From Pseudomonas sp. Q1-7 (GTDB taxonomy: Bacteria; Pseudomonadota; Gammaproteobacteria; Pseudomonadales; Pseudomonadaceae), in assembly GCF_028010285.1 (NCBI RefSeq), contig NZ_CP116304.1, forward strand, positions 3,116,501 to 3,180,500: a stretch of 64,000 nucleotides of DNA. The letters run 5' to 3'. The translations under genes and the position numbers were made by a program. Of the stretch, positions 31,830 through 40,940 are shown in pieces. Each line of letters starts with the position of its first letter. The stretch's first letter is position 1. The notes beneath the pieces are model-generated. The model did no database searches. It had not been told where the DNA came from and was given only the letters and a program-made list of their open reading frames with translations.

Positions 31830-33512
31830 TCAGATGCGGAACTGTTTGACCAGGCCACCCAGGCTGTCGCCCAGGCGGGACAGGCTGCGCGCGGTGTCGG
31901 CGCCATGGCGGGTCTCTTCGGCCACGCTGTCCACGGCCACGGCGATCTGGTGCACGCTGCGGTTGATCTCTTCGGCGACTGCGGTCTGCTCCTCGGCCGC
32001 GCTGGCGATCTGCGCGTTCATCGCGTTGATGGTGCCGATCAGCCCGGCGATGGCATCCAGCGAAGCACCGGCCTGGTTGGCCTGCTGGCTGGTGGTGTCG
32101 CCGGCTTCGCTGGAGCGGCGCATGGCGGTCACGGCGTCCTGGGTGCCCTGCTGCAGGCGGTCGATCATGCCCTGGATTTCCTGGGTGCTCTGTTGGGTGC
32201 GGCTGGCCAGGGCACGCACTTCGTCGGCCACCACCGCAAAACCGCGCCCCGCCTCACCGGCGCGTGCCGCTTCGATGGCGGCATTGAGCGCCAGCAGGTT
32301 GGTCTGCTCGGCGATGGAGCGGATCACATCGAGCACGCTGACGATGGACTGGACGTCCTGCTGCAAGCTATCCAGGGACAGGCCGCTGCTGCGGATATCA
32401 CCCACCAGGGCGTGGATGCGGGTGATGCTGCCATCCACCACGTGTTTGGCGGCCTGGCCTTCCTGATCGGTCTGCTGCGCGGCTTCGGCGGCGCCCTGGG
32501 CGCTCTTGGCCACCTCATGGGCGGCGGCGGACATCTCGTTGATGGCGGTGGCCACCTGGTCCGTCTCGTGGCGCTGGCGTTCCATGGCCTGCTCGGAACG
32601 CTGGGCCTGGGAGGCCACCTCGTCCACCAGGCTGGTGAGCTGGCCGGTCATATCGACGATCTGGCGCACCAGGCCGTGGATTTTCTCGACGAAACGGTTG
32701 AAGGAACTCGCCAGCTCGCCCAGCTCATCGTGGCTGTCCACCACCAGGCGGCGGGTCAGGTCGCCTTCGCCGGCGGCGATGTCGTCGAGGTTCGCCTTGA
32801 TGCGTTGCAGCGGCCGCACCAGTGCATTGGCCAGGCCCAGGCCCACCAGGCCGAACACCAGCAGCAGCACGGCGGCGATGATCACCACGCTGGTCACTAT
32901 GGTGCTGACGCGCTCTTCGATCTCGCGTTCCACCTCGGCCACCTGGGCCGCGACGCCGTCCAGGTTCACCGCGGTGCCCAGGGCCAGGTCCCACTTGGGC
33001 AGGTAGTAGCTGTAGGCAAGCTTGGGCACCAGCACGCTTTCGTTGCCCGGCAGCGAGGAGCTGTACTCCACATAGTTGGAACCGTCCTTGGCCACGGCCA
33101 CCAGGCGGTCATTCACCGCCACGCCATTGGGGTCCTTGCGGCCACTGAAGCTCTTGCCCACATCCACCGGGCTGTCGCCGCGGAAAAGGCGGATCACCTG
33201 GGAGTCGTAGCCAAAGAAGTAACCGTCCTTGCCGTACTTGATCTTGGCCAGGATGGCGATGGCCTGGTCACGGCTGGCCGTATCGCCGGAGGCGGACGCA
33301 TCGTACAGGGCCTGCACCGACCCCAGGGCGATCTGCATATAGCTCTTGAGCTCTTCGCGGCTCTCCTGCATCAGGCGCTCGCGGGTGTTCTTCACTTCAT
33401 CTTCGGCCAGGCCACGGATGACCTGGGTCACCGCCCCGGACAGCACCAAGGCGAACAGGATCACCGGCACCAGGGACAACAGCAGTACTTTGGTCTTGAG
33501 GGTAAATCGCAT
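31830..33512 (-). CDS. ctpM: Methyl-accepting chemotaxis protein, CtpM-like (sCache_2)
   Basis: A 560-residue transmembrane chemoreceptor. Helix 1 (residues about 8-31) is followed by a periplasmic single-Cache domain with the sCache_2 stretch [15 protein letters not shown] and [15 protein letters not shown]. Helix 2 (about 203-226) leads to a HAMP domain and the signalling hairpin, with the conserved tip [20 protein letters not shown] and [15 protein letters not shown]. Its position after nuo and next to the antiporter/tlpQ pair matches P. aeruginosa CtpM, the malate receptor; the ligand here is inferred. A FliA-type promoter lies 50 bases upstream, as expected for flagellar-regulon receptors. 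No CheR-docking pentapeptide is seen. Confidence 0.8.
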   Translation of the reverse strand: MRFTLKTKVLLLSLVPVILFALVLSGAVTQVIRGLAEDEVKNTRERLMQESREELKSYMQIALGSVQALYDASASGDTASRDQAIAILAKIKYGKDGYFFGYDSQVIRLFRGDSPVDVGKSFSGRKDPNGVAVNDRLVAVAKDGSNYVEYSSSLPGNESVLVPKLAYSYYLPKWDLALGTAVNLDGVAAQVAEVEREIEERVSTIVTSVVIIAAVLLLVFGLVGLGLANALVRPLQRIKANLDDIAAGEGDLTRRLVVDSHDELGELASSFNRFVEKIHGLVRQIVDMTGQLTSLVDEVASQAQRSEQAMERQRHETDQVATAINEMSAAAHEVAKSAQGAAEAAQQTDQEGQAAKHVVDGSITRIHALVGDIRSSGLSLDSLQQDVQSIVSVLDVIRSIAEQTNLLALNAAIEAARAGEAGRGFAVVADEVRALASRTQQSTQEIQGMIDRLQQGTQDAVTAMRRSSEAGDTTSQQANQAGASLDAIAGLIGTINAMNAQIASAAEEQTAVAEEINRSVHQIAVAVDSVAEETRHGADTARSLSRLGDSLGGLVKQFRI

Positions 33513-33547
33513 CGAGCAGTCCTCGGAAGGCAGGGCTGGAAAGCACA

Positions 33548-33577
33548 GCGGGGTTGCCGAACTATCGGCAACCCCGC
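33548..33577. repeat. 13-bp perfect hairpin between antiporter and ctpM
   Basis: The arm GCGGGGTTGCCGA (33548-33560) and its perfect complement (33565-33577) flank a four-base loop. It lies downstream of the antiporter gene and overlaps the -10 region of the ctpM FliA promoter. No T-run is present on the minus strand. It may be an antiporter transcript end or a regulatory structure. Confidence 0.6.
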
Positions 33578-33588
33578 GTCATTCTTAA
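33562..33588 (-). promoter_or_regulatory. FliA (sigma-28) promoter of ctpM
   Basis: Read on the minus strand, TTAAG (33588-33584), a 14-base spacer and GCCGATAG (33569-33562) fit the flagellar sigma consensus TCAAG/TAAAG-N14-GCCGATAA, with 7/8 in the -10. The start would fall about 45 bases before the ctpM ATG. Confidence 0.65.
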
Positions 33589-33624
33589 GCGACCCGTGGG
33601 TCAAAATGATTAAGTCGGCGCCGC

Positions 33625-34941
33625 TCAGAGCGTCATTGCGGCAACCCAGCCGAAGACCAGCAGCGGCAGGTTGTAATGCAGGAAAGTGGGTACCACGGTG
33701 TCCCAGATATGGTTGTGCTGGCCATCCACGTTCAAGCCCGAGGTCGGCCCCAGGGTGGAATCCGAGGCCGGCGACCCGGCGTCGCCCAGGGCACCGGCGG
33801 TGCCGACGATGCTGACGATGGCCAGCGGACTGAAGCCCAGCTGCACGCAGAGTGGCACGAAGATCGCCGCGATGATCGGCACGGTGGAGAAGGACGAACC
33901 GATGCCCATGGTCACCAGAAGGCCCACCAGCAGCATCAGCAATGCACCGAGGGGTTTGCTGTGGCCGATCCAGCCGGCCGATGCCTCCACCAGGGCGGTC
34001 ACGTGGCCGGTTTCGCGTAGGACCTCGGCGAAACCCGAGGCGGCGATCATGATGAAGCCGATCATCGCCATCATCTTCATACCCTCGGTGAACAGGTCGT
34101 CGGCCTCCCTCCAGCGCACCACCCCGGACAAGGAGAAGATCACGAAGCCCAGCAGCGCGCCGATGATCATCGAGTCGAGCCAGAGCTGCACCACGAAGGC
34201 GACCAGGATGGCCACGCCCGCCACCGCCAGGCTCATCGGGTTGTAGGCCACGCTCACCTGTTCGGCGCGGGCGATGCGCGCGAGATCGTAGGTGCGTTTG
34301 CGGCGATAGCTGACCAGCGCGATCAGCAGGCCCGAAACCATCCCCAGTGCCGGTATCAACATCGCCTCGGTGACATTCACAGCGGTAACGTCGACGCCAC
34401 TTTTCGCCACATTCGCCAGCAGGATTTCGTTGAGGAAAATGTTGCCGAAGCCCGCTGGCAGGAACATGTAAGGCGTGATCAGGCCGAAGGTGATCACACA
34501 GGCGATCAGCCGGCGGTCGATGGACAGGCGCGTCAGTACATAAAGAAGAGGCGGCACCAGCAGCGGAATGAAGGCGATATGGATCGGCAGGATGTTCTGC
34601 GAGGCAATCGCCACGCACAGCAGCAATGCAACCAGGAGCCATTTCAGTGCGTTGCCCCCGCTGGACTCCTGCCGCGCCACCAGCGCCAGGGCCTTGTCGG
34701 CCAGCGCGTGGGCCAGGCCGGAGCGGGCGATGGCCACGGCGAAGGCACCGAGCAACGCATAGGACAGCGCCACCGTCGCGCCACCGCCGAGGCCCTTGTT
34801 GAAGGCCGCCAGCGAGCCGTCGACGCCCAGTCCGCCAACGACGCCCCCCACCAGCGCGCCGACGATCAGCGCCACCACCACGTGCACCCGGCACAGGCTG
34901 AGGACCAGCATGATCCCCACCGCCGCCACTACCGCATTCAT
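33625..34941 (-). CDS. Na+/H+ antiporter family protein (NhaC-like)
   Basis: A 438-residue integral membrane protein with roughly 11-12 hydrophobic segments, of the ArsB/NhaD-NhaC-like superfamily (Na+/H+ antiporter family). Conserved features are [36 protein letters not shown], and the C-terminal [16 protein letters not shown] plus [21 protein letters not shown] re-entrant-type segments. The start at 34941 is chosen because GAGGAG lies six bases upstream; a GTG six bases earlier would overlap that site. It is divergent from tlpQ and upstream of ctpM. The true substrate may be an organic anion or amino acid rather than Na+; that is not resolvable here. Confidence 0.75.
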   Translation of the reverse strand: MNAVVAAVGIMLVLSLCRVHVVVALIVGALVGGVVGGLGVDGSLAAFNKGLGGGATVALSYALLGAFAVAIARSGLAHALADKALALVARQESSGGNALKWLLVALLLCVAIASQNILPIHIAFIPLLVPPLLYVLTRLSIDRRLIACVITFGLITPYMFLPAGFGNIFLNEILLANVAKSGVDVTAVNVTEAMLIPALGMVSGLLIALVSYRRKRTYDLARIARAEQVSVAYNPMSLAVAGVAILVAFVVQLWLDSMIIGALLGFVIFSLSGVVRWREADDLFTEGMKMMAMIGFIMIAASGFAEVLRETGHVTALVEASAGWIGHSKPLGALLMLLVGLLVTMGIGSSFSTVPIIAAIFVPLCVQLGFSPLAIVSIVGTAGALGDAGSPASDSTLGPTSGLNVDGQHNHIWDTVVPTFLHYNLPLLVFGWVAAMTL

Positions 34942-35119
34942 CGCCACTCCTCAGGTTTCCAGCCCATGCCAGCCGCGGGTTCGCCGCGAAAAAAGCGCGC
35001 ACTCTGCCGAAACCCCGGCGCCCTGTCAAAAGCGTTCGGAATATTGCTCAGAGTGTGCATAATTCTTGCCTGCAAATTGTGCCCTCGTGCATCCCGCACG
35101 GCTATTCGTCGTCTTCGCG

Positions 35120-35146
35120 TCAAGAACTCGCCGGGCGCGCCGACAA
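35120..35146 (+). promoter_or_regulatory. FliA (sigma-28) promoter of tlpQ
   Basis: TCAAG (35120-35124), a 14-base spacer and GCCGACAA (35139-35146; 7/8 match to GCCGATAA). The predicted start is near 35153, 29 bases before the ATG. Spacing is identical to that of the ctpM promoter. Confidence 0.75.
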
Positions 35147-35181
35147 CGAATGCAGTTCCGACGAGACAGAAGGAAGCCCAT

Positions 35182-37326
35182 ATGCCGTTCAATCGCCTGT
35201 CCATCCAGTGGAAAATCACCCTGCTGGCCGGCCTCTGCCTGCTGGCCATCGTGGTCCTGCTGGTCGGCTCGTCCCTGTATCAGTCCAAGCGCAGCGCCAG
35301 CCTGGTGAAGGCCGACAGCAGCCAGATGCTCGACCAGAGCGCCCGCCAGCGCCTGCTGGCCCGCGCCGAGCTGCAGGCCATCCGCATCCAGCGCTACTTC
35401 ATGGACAACTACCAGTACGGCAAGGGCTTCTCGCGTCAGGTGCTGTTCCTCAAGGAGCAGGCGGAAAAACGCTTCCTCGACGCCTTCGACCTGCGCGAAG
35501 ACCTGACCCGCCAGGTACGCACCGCCCTGGAAGCCAACCCGGAAATCCTCGGCCTTTACCTGGTCTTCGAACCCAACGCCCTGGACGGCAAGGACGAGCT
35601 GTTCGTCGACCAGGCCGAACTGGGCAGCAACGACAAGGGCCGCTTCTCCCTCTATTGGGCGCAGCCCACCCCCGGCACGCTGGAGTCCGAGTCGATGACC
35701 GAGGAATTGCTCGCCGATGCCAGCACGGGCCCCAGCGGCGCCCCCTACAACGCCTGGTATACCTGCCCGATGAAGACGAGCCAGCCCTGCGTGCTCGACC
35801 CCTACTTCGATAACGTCGGCGATCGCCAGGTACTGATGACCAGCATCGCCTTCCCGCTGCAACTCAACGGCAAGAACGTGGGCGTCATGGGCCTGGACAT
35901 CAGCCTGGAAAGCCTGCAGCAACTGAGCGTTGCCGGTAACAGCGACCTGTACGACGGCAACGGCCACGTCAGCATCCTCAGCCCCGCCGGCCTGCTCGCC
36001 GGCCACAGCCGCGACGCCGGCCTGCTCAGCGCCAAGCTGGACAAGGCCTTCGGCGACAAGGCCGGTGAGCTGATGGCCAACCTCCAGGCCGGCAAGGCCG
36101 TGGAACTGGAGCACAACGACCTTCTACGGGTGATGCAACCGTTCAAGCCGATTCCCACCGCCGCGCCGTGGAGCGTGCTGCTGGAGGTGCCGGAACAGGT
36201 GCTGCTGGCACCCGCTCTTGCCCTGGATGCCAAGCTCGACGCGCAGAACCAGGCCGCCAACCTCAGCGGCCTGCTGATCGGCCTGGCGGCGGGCATCGCC
36301 GGCCTGCTGCTGGTGTGGCTGACCGCCCGTGGCGTGACCCGGCCGATCCTCGGCGTGGCGGGCATGCTCAAGGACATCGCCAGCGGCGAAGGCGACCTGA
36401 CCCGCCGCCTGGACTATGCCCGCCAGGACGAACTGGGCGAGCTCGCCGGCTGGTTCAACCGTTTCCTCGACAAGCTGCAGCCGGTGATCGCCGACGTGAA
36501 GCGCTCCGTGCAGGACGCCCGTGGCACCGCTGACCAATCCGCCGCCATTGCCAGCCAGACCAGCGCCGGCATGCAGCAGCAGTACCGCGAAGTGGACCAG
36601 GTGGCCACCGCCTCCAACGAGATGAGCGCCACCGCCCAGGACGTGGCCCGCAGCGCCGCCCAGGCTGCCGAAGCCGCGCGCGGTGCCGACCACGCCACCC
36701 GCGAGGGCCTCGGTGTGATCGGCCGCACCACCAGCGCCATCGAACAACTGGCCAGCGAGATGAGCGCGGCGATGGATGAGGTCCAGGCCCTCGCCAGCAG
36801 CAGCGAGCAGATCGGTTCAGTGCTGGAAGTGATCCGCGCCATCGCCGAGCAGACCAACCTGCTGGCGCTCAATGCCGCCATCGAAGCGGCCCGCGCCGGC
36901 GAGGCCGGACGCGGCTTCGCCGTGGTGGCGGACGAGGTGCGCAACCTGGCCAAACGCACCCAGGATTCAGTGGAAGAAATCCGCCAGGTGATCGAAGGCC
37001 TGCAGCACGGCACCCGCGAGGTGGTCGGCTCGATGCACAGCAGCCACCGCCAGGCCCAGGGCAGCGTGGAACAGGTGGAACAGGCGGTCGCGGCGCTGCA
37101 GCGCATCGGCGACGCGGTGACGGTGATCACCGACATGAACCTGCAGATCGCCTCGGCCGCCGAGGAACAGAGCGCGGTGGCCGAGGAAATCAATCGCAAC
37201 GTGGCGGCGATTCGCGACGTCACCGAATCCCTCTCCGGCCAGGCCGAGGAATCGGCCCAGGTCAGCCAGGCCCTGAACCGCCTGGCCAACCACCAGCAGG
37301 GCCTGATGGATCAGTTCCGCGCCTGA
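35182..37326 (+). CDS. tlpQ: Methyl-accepting chemotaxis protein, TlpQ-like (dCache)
   Basis: A 714-residue chemoreceptor. Helix 1 (residues about 11-33), a large periplasmic double-Cache domain (to about 355) with [18 protein letters not shown] and [11 protein letters not shown], helix 2 (about 360-382), HAMP, and a signalling domain with [20 protein letters not shown] at about residue 560. Size and location beside the antiporter and near nuo match P. aeruginosa TlpQ, which senses histamine and polyamines; the ligand is inferred. The ATG at 35182 has GAAGGA upstream; a much longer in-frame reading through the antiporter promoter is rejected. Its own FliA promoter supports flagellar-regulon control. 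Confidence 0.82.
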   Translation: MPFNRLSIQWKITLLAGLCLLAIVVLLVGSSLYQSKRSASLVKADSSQMLDQSARQRLLARAELQAIRIQRYFMDNYQYGKGFSRQVLFLKEQAEKRFLDAFDLREDLTRQVRTALEANPEILGLYLVFEPNALDGKDELFVDQAELGSNDKGRFSLYWAQPTPGTLESESMTEELLADASTGPSGAPYNAWYTCPMKTSQPCVLDPYFDNVGDRQVLMTSIAFPLQLNGKNVGVMGLDISLESLQQLSVAGNSDLYDGNGHVSILSPAGLLAGHSRDAGLLSAKLDKAFGDKAGELMANLQAGKAVELEHNDLLRVMQPFKPIPTAAPWSVLLEVPEQVLLAPALALDAKLDAQNQAANLSGLLIGLAAGIAGLLLVWLTARGVTRPILGVAGMLKDIASGEGDLTRRLDYARQDELGELAGWFNRFLDKLQPVIADVKRSVQDARGTADQSAAIASQTSAGMQQQYREVDQVATASNEMSATAQDVARSAAQAAEAARGADHATREGLGVIGRTTSAIEQLASEMSAAMDEVQALASSSEQIGSVLEVIRAIAEQTNLLALNAAIEAARAGEAGRGFAVVADEVRNLAKRTQDSVEEIRQVIEGLQHGTREVVGSMHSSHRQAQGSVEQVEQAVAALQRIGDAVTVITDMNLQIASAAEEQSAVAEEINRNVAAIRDVTESLSGQAEESAQVSQALNRLANHQQGLMDQFRA

Positions 37327-37351
37327 GGCGCGGAACCTCCGACACGAACCC

Positions 37352-37389
37352 TGTAGGCAATTCATTCGCCAAGCGGGCCGCAGGCCCGC
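37352..37389 (+). repeat. REP-like partial element after tlpQ
   Basis: TGTAGGCAATTCATTCGCC resembles the end module of the multi-hairpin elements elsewhere in the window, and is followed by a perfect GCGGGCC-GCA-GGCCCGC hairpin (37373-37389). It starts 26 bases after the tlpQ stop. The second terminal module is missing. Confidence 0.6.
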
Positions 37390-37495
37390 CCCTCTCGCTC
37401 TTGGCGCCATCGGTGTCACGAACTGGCGTCCCGTCGCTTGCTGTCCACTCATCCCCCAGCTAGCCTGCGTGCCGGTCTCAACAAGGAACCCCACG

Positions 37496-38092
37496 ATGCT
37501 GAATATCGTTCTGATCGCCGGCTCCAGCCGTGCCAACAGTCAGTCGGGCAAGGTCGCCCGCTTCCTTCGCCAGCGCCTGATCGACCTCGACAAAGCCAGC
37601 CCAGGCACCTGCGGCATCATTGACCTCGGCCAGGAGCCGCTGCCCCTGTGGCCGGCGGAAGACACCGGCCCCTGGAGCGGCTACCAGCAACGGCTGCGCG
37701 AAGCCGACGCGGTGGTGGTGATCGCCCCCGAGTGGAACGGCATGGCCTGCCCGGCCATCAAGAACTTCTTCATCTATGCCAGTAAAGCCGAGCTGGCGCA
37801 CAAACCCGGCCTGCTGGTAGGCGTTTCCTCCGGTATCGGCGGCGGCTACCCGATCAGCGAGCTGCGAGCCTCCAGCTACAAAAACTGCCGCCTCTGCTAC
37901 CTGCCGGAGCACCTGATCGTTCGCGGCGTGGAGAAGGTCCTGAACGAGGCCGAGGCCGTGAGTGAAGATGACCAGCGCATCCGTGCCCGCATCGACTACG
38001 ACCTGGATATCCTCGCCCGTTACGCCGAAGCCCTGAAGCCGGTTCGCGAAGCCATCGACATGAGCATCCCGGCCTTCGCCAACGGCATGTGA
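37496..38092 (+). CDS. NADPH-dependent FMN reductase family protein
   Basis: A 198-residue flavodoxin-like protein. The FMN phosphate loop is visible in IVLIAGSSRANSQSGKVA at the N-terminus, and the isoalloxazine-side motif is APEWNGMACPAIKNFFIY (the usual PEYN...P.LKN of this family with W for Y). Such proteins use NAD(P)H to reduce FMN, quinones or azo compounds; the substrate is unknown. The ATG at 37496 has AAGGA about 9 bases upstream; an in-frame start 27 bases earlier has no such site. It appears monocistronic, with repeats on both sides. Confidence 0.85.
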   Translation: MLNIVLIAGSSRANSQSGKVARFLRQRLIDLDKASPGTCGIIDLGQEPLPLWPAEDTGPWSGYQQRLREADAVVVIAPEWNGMACPAIKNFFIYASKAELAHKPGLLVGVSSGIGGGYPISELRASSYKNCRLCYLPEHLIVRGVEKVLNEAEAVSEDDQRIRARIDYDLDILARYAEALKPVREAIDMSIPAFANGM

Positions 38093-38100
38093 GTCTGCAG

Positions 38101-38190
38101 GCGCCCGTTCAATCGCGATGCAGGACGGTGTCCTGCCAGCGGGCTCCCCAAGGGGCGGCGCTGCCGCCCTTCGCGAATGAACGCGCGCCC
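38101..38190. repeat. Multi-hairpin intergenic element (copy A)
   Basis: About 90 bp directly after the flavin-reductase stop. From left: an end module containing GTTCAATCGCGA, a GCAGGAC-GGT-GTCCTGC hairpin (38120-38136), a short spacer, a GGGCGGC-GCT-GCCGCCC hairpin (38153-38169), and a right end TTCGCGAATGAAC complementary to the left end. The same order occurs in copy B, read on its minus strand. Confidence 0.75.
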
Positions 38191-38194
38191 ACGC

Positions 38195-39478
38195 TCACAG
38201 CAACTGGTGCTTGTGCAGCAGCCGATAGAAGGTCGGCCGCGACACCCCCAGCACCTTGGCCGCATGGCTGAGGTTGCTGCTGTAGTGGGCCAGCGCATCG
38301 CACAGTGCCTGGTACTCCGCCCGCCGCTTGTAGTCTTCCAGGGTGCCCAGCAGCGCCCCGTCCACCGGGGCGCTTTGCAGCCCCAGGTCATCCGCCTCGA
38401 TCGGGCCGCTCTCCGCCAACGCATAGCCGCGCCTCACCCGACTGGCCAGTTCGCGCACATTGCCGGGCCAGCGATGGCGCACCATGGCGGACAGCGCTTC
38501 TTCGCTGAAGTGGCTGGGCCGGCGTCCCGCCTCCAGGCTGTAGAGGTCGACGAAATAGCCCGCCAGCAGGGCGATGTCGCCCTGGCGCTTGCGCAGCGGT
38601 GTGATCTGCAGGCGGTTCTGCTCCAGCCACTGGCGCAGGCCGGCATGGAACAACCCCCGCTCCGTCAGTTCACTCAGTTCCTCCCGCGCCGAGGCCAGCA
38701 CCCGCACATCCAGGGCCAGGACCTCGCCATCGGCATGGCGCAGGGTTCGTGTGCGCAGGCTGGTCAGCAAGCGCTCCTGCTGACCGAGCGGCAGGTCGTG
38801 GATGGCATCGAGGAACAGGGTGCCGCCGTTGGCCGAGGCCAGCTTGCCCTGATGGCCGAACAGCAGGTTGGCGGTCTCCGGCTCCGGCAGTACGCCACAG
38901 TTGAAACTGACGAATGGTCCGGCCACCCGTCGTGACATCCGGTGCAAGGTGCGCGCTACCAGCGCCTTGCCGCTGCCGCTTTCCCCCAGGATCAGCACCG
39001 GCTTCTCGCTCGGTCCCAGGCGCGCCAGTTGCTTGCGCAAGTCCCGCAGCGGCCTGCTCTGCCCCATCAGCTCATTCTGGTCGCCACGACGGTTGCCGAT
39101 GCCCCGCAGGCGCGCGATGCCAAAGGCCCGGCCCAGCAGCCCCTGCAGGCGCGGCAGGTCCACCGGCAAGGCCAGGGCGTCGAAAAACCATTCACCGATG
39201 AACGACTCCAGCCCTGGCAGCGGATCGCCCCGTGGGTCGACCAGCGCGATCCATTCGGTGCCACTGCGGCTAATCAGGTGCTTGACCCCTTCCGGTCGCG
39301 CCAGGTGGTCGCTGCGCAAGCGCAGCAGGCCGATGTCGTAAGTCGCCGCCAGCGCCTGGTCGAGGCTCTGGCTGGAGATCGACCAGCCGGCCTCTTCCAG
39401 TTGCGGCAAGAACTGCCGGCACTGGTCGCACGGGTCGACCAGCAGGAGACGTCGCGGTGCGGAAGAGATCGCTTCCAC
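38195..39478 (-). CDS. Degenerate sigma-54-type transcriptional regulator (VpsR-like, no GAFTGA)
   Basis: A 427-residue protein with a receiver-like N-terminal domain (LLLVDPCDQCRQFLPQLE, but without the normal receiver phosphorylation pocket), an AAA+ domain and a Fis-type HTH (NLSHAAKVLGVSRPTFYRLL). Walker A is GESGSGK at residues 165-171 and Walker B is LFLDAI at 221-226, with Ala in place of the catalytic Glu. The L1 loop that normally reads GAFTGA is missing: LLFGHQGKLASANGGTLFLD runs straight through. The first arginine finger is also lost (FHAGLRQWL for FRxDLYYRL). It therefore cannot act as an ordinary sigma-54 activator and may work with sigma-70, as VpsR does, or as a repressor. Regulated genes are unknown. 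Confidence 0.8.
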   Translation of the reverse strand: MEAISSAPRRLLLVDPCDQCRQFLPQLEEAGWSISSQSLDQALAATYDIGLLRLRSDHLARPEGVKHLISRSGTEWIALVDPRGDPLPGLESFIGEWFFDALALPVDLPRLQGLLGRAFGIARLRGIGNRRGDQNELMGQSRPLRDLRKQLARLGPSEKPVLILGESGSGKALVARTLHRMSRRVAGPFVSFNCGVLPEPETANLLFGHQGKLASANGGTLFLDAIHDLPLGQQERLLTSLRTRTLRHADGEVLALDVRVLASAREELSELTERGLFHAGLRQWLEQNRLQITPLRKRQGDIALLAGYFVDLYSLEAGRRPSHFSEEALSAMVRHRWPGNVRELASRVRRGYALAESGPIEADDLGLQSAPVDGALLGTLEDYKRRAEYQALCDALAHYSSNLSHAAKVLGVSRPTFYRLLHKHQLL

Positions 39479-39704
39479 GTTGAACCCTCCTTGACGCCAA
39501 AAAATTGCTTTATCAATAAAAACAATAGGTTGTAGCTGCCACCTGTAACGCTAGCAAGAACCCTGGCGGGCTATGGAACGTTTCTCTATAACCCCAATTG
39601 CGCTTTGCGCTTTACCCGCCCCGGCTTGTCCGTGCGGTGCCTCGACAGCCTTTCAATCCGGGCCAATACTCGGGCGACTCCCTCCCTGCCATGCGGGGCC
39701 CGCC

Positions 39705-40868
39705 ATGAACTTGCTTCTGCGTGCCGCCACCCTCGACGACCTGTCGGAGCTGGTGGAGCTTGAGAGTCGCTGCTTCGAGGTCGCCCGCCTGGGCCGGCCC
39801 CAGTTCCGCTGGATGATGGTGGCGGCCAACGCCAGGTTGCTGGTGGCCGAAGGCGATGGGCGTCTGCTCGGCTATGCGCTGGTGCTGTTCCGCCAGGGCA
39901 GCCCGCTGGCCCGCCTTCACTCCATCGCCACCGATCCGCGCGCCCGTGGCAACGGCATCGGCCAGCGCCTGCTGGATGCGGCCGAAGCCAGTGCTCGCGA
40001 GCATGACTGCGCCTACCTGCGACTGGAGGTCTGCCCGGACGACCGCCTGGCCGTGGCCCTGTTCGAACGCAACGGCTACAGCGAGCTGGAACTGCTGGCG
40101 GATTACTTTCCCGACCATCGCGAAGCGCTGCGCATGGAGAAGCGCGTCGTGCGGCACCCACAGGCCCTGCAACGGCCCGTGCCCTACTACCACCAGACCA
40201 CCGCGTTCACCTGCGGCCCGGCCTGCCTGCTGATGGCCATGGGCGCCCTGGACGGTGCCGTGCCTGGCAACCACCAGGACGAGCTGCGGCTATGGCGCGA
40301 AGCCAGCAGCGTACACATGCCCGGCGGACACGGCGGCTGCAGCCCCCACGGGCTGGCGCTGGCGGCCTGGCGGCGCGGTTACCGGGTCCGACTGCAGGTG
40401 AGCGACCAGGGCCCGCTGTTCCTCGATGAAGTGCGCAACGCCGGCAAGCGCGAGGTGATCCGACAGGCCCACGCAGACTTCTGCAGTGCCCTGCAGGACA
40501 CCGATATCGAGCAACACCTGAGCGACGAACTGGATCTGCATCCGCTGCTGTCGGCCGGCGGCCAGCCGCTGGTGCTGGTGGACGGCCATCGCCGCAGCCG
40601 CAGTCGGGCACCCCACTGGATACTGGTCACCGACTGCGACCGGAACTTCGTCTACCTCCACGACCCCAACGCCGAACGCAGCCTGCATCGACGCGCCCAG
40701 GATTGCCAGCACGTGCCGGTCACCCACCAGGAGTTCGAGCGCATCAGCCGCTTTGGCGCGGGCAAGCAGCGCGCCGCGGTCGTGCTTTACCCGAGGACGC
40801 AGAGCGCCATCGCGCGGCCAGCGCATCGCCCTCAGACTTTTCCTACCTACCCCACCAGAAATGCGTAA
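39705..40868 (+). CDS. GNAT acetyltransferase / C39-like peptidase fusion
   Basis: A 387-residue two-domain protein. Residues 1-145 are a RimI-type GNAT domain (HSIATDPRARGNGIGQRLLDAAE, then ALFERNGYSE). Residues about 155-370 are a C39-like papain-fold domain with the catalytic Cys in TTAFTCGPACLLMAMGAL, His in RAPHWILVTDCD and Asp in VYLHDPNAER. Fusions of this kind often sit beside a RimK-like ATP-grasp ligase and are thought to process or modify a peptide; no such ligase is in the window. The ATG at 39705 starts exactly at the GNAT domain; the 44-codon upstream extension has no domain support. The exact role is unknown. Confidence 0.82.
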   Translation: MNLLLRAATLDDLSELVELESRCFEVARLGRPQFRWMMVAANARLLVAEGDGRLLGYALVLFRQGSPLARLHSIATDPRARGNGIGQRLLDAAEASAREHDCAYLRLEVCPDDRLAVALFERNGYSELELLADYFPDHREALRMEKRVVRHPQALQRPVPYYHQTTAFTCGPACLLMAMGALDGAVPGNHQDELRLWREASSVHMPGGHGGCSPHGLALAAWRRGYRVRLQVSDQGPLFLDEVRNAGKREVIRQAHADFCSALQDTDIEQHLSDELDLHPLLSAGGQPLVLVDGHRRSRSRAPHWILVTDCDRNFVYLHDPNAERSLHRRAQDCQHVPVTHQEFERISRFGAGKQRAAVVLYPRTQSAIARPAHRPQTFPTYPTRNA

Positions 40869-40875
40869 TAGCACC

Positions 40876-40904
40876 TTGCCAATAATCCGACTGATTGGCA
40901 TAAC
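40876..40904 (+). promoter_or_regulatory. Candidate promoter with embedded operator for the cytochrome/catalase pair
   Basis: TTGCCA (40876-40881), 17-base spacer, CATAAC (40899-40904). A perfect inverted repeat TGCCAAT (40877-40883) / ATTGGCA (40894-40900) spans the -35 to the edge of the -10, so a regulator bound there would block polymerase. The start would be about 30 bases before the cytochrome gene. Confidence 0.5.
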
Positions 40905-40940
40905 GTAGGAAAATTCGAACAAGCTACAAGGAAGTATCTG

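Noticed and set aside
31905-33815. 636-codon + strand open frame opposite ctpM
   Set aside because: The minus strand encodes an intact chemoreceptor. The + frame is His/Gly-rich shadow sequence that runs through the ctpM promoter.
34579-35181. 200-codon N-terminal extension of the tlpQ-like receptor
   Set aside because: It runs through the antiporter start, the intergenic promoter and the FliA site. The ATG at 35182 has a Shine-Dalgarno and a normal receptor N-terminus.
39540-39704. Sigma-54 (-24/-12) promoter between the degenerate regulator and the GNAT-C39 gene
   Set aside because: GG and GC pairs occur, but no TGGCAC-N5-TTGCA-type match with correct spacing could be found.
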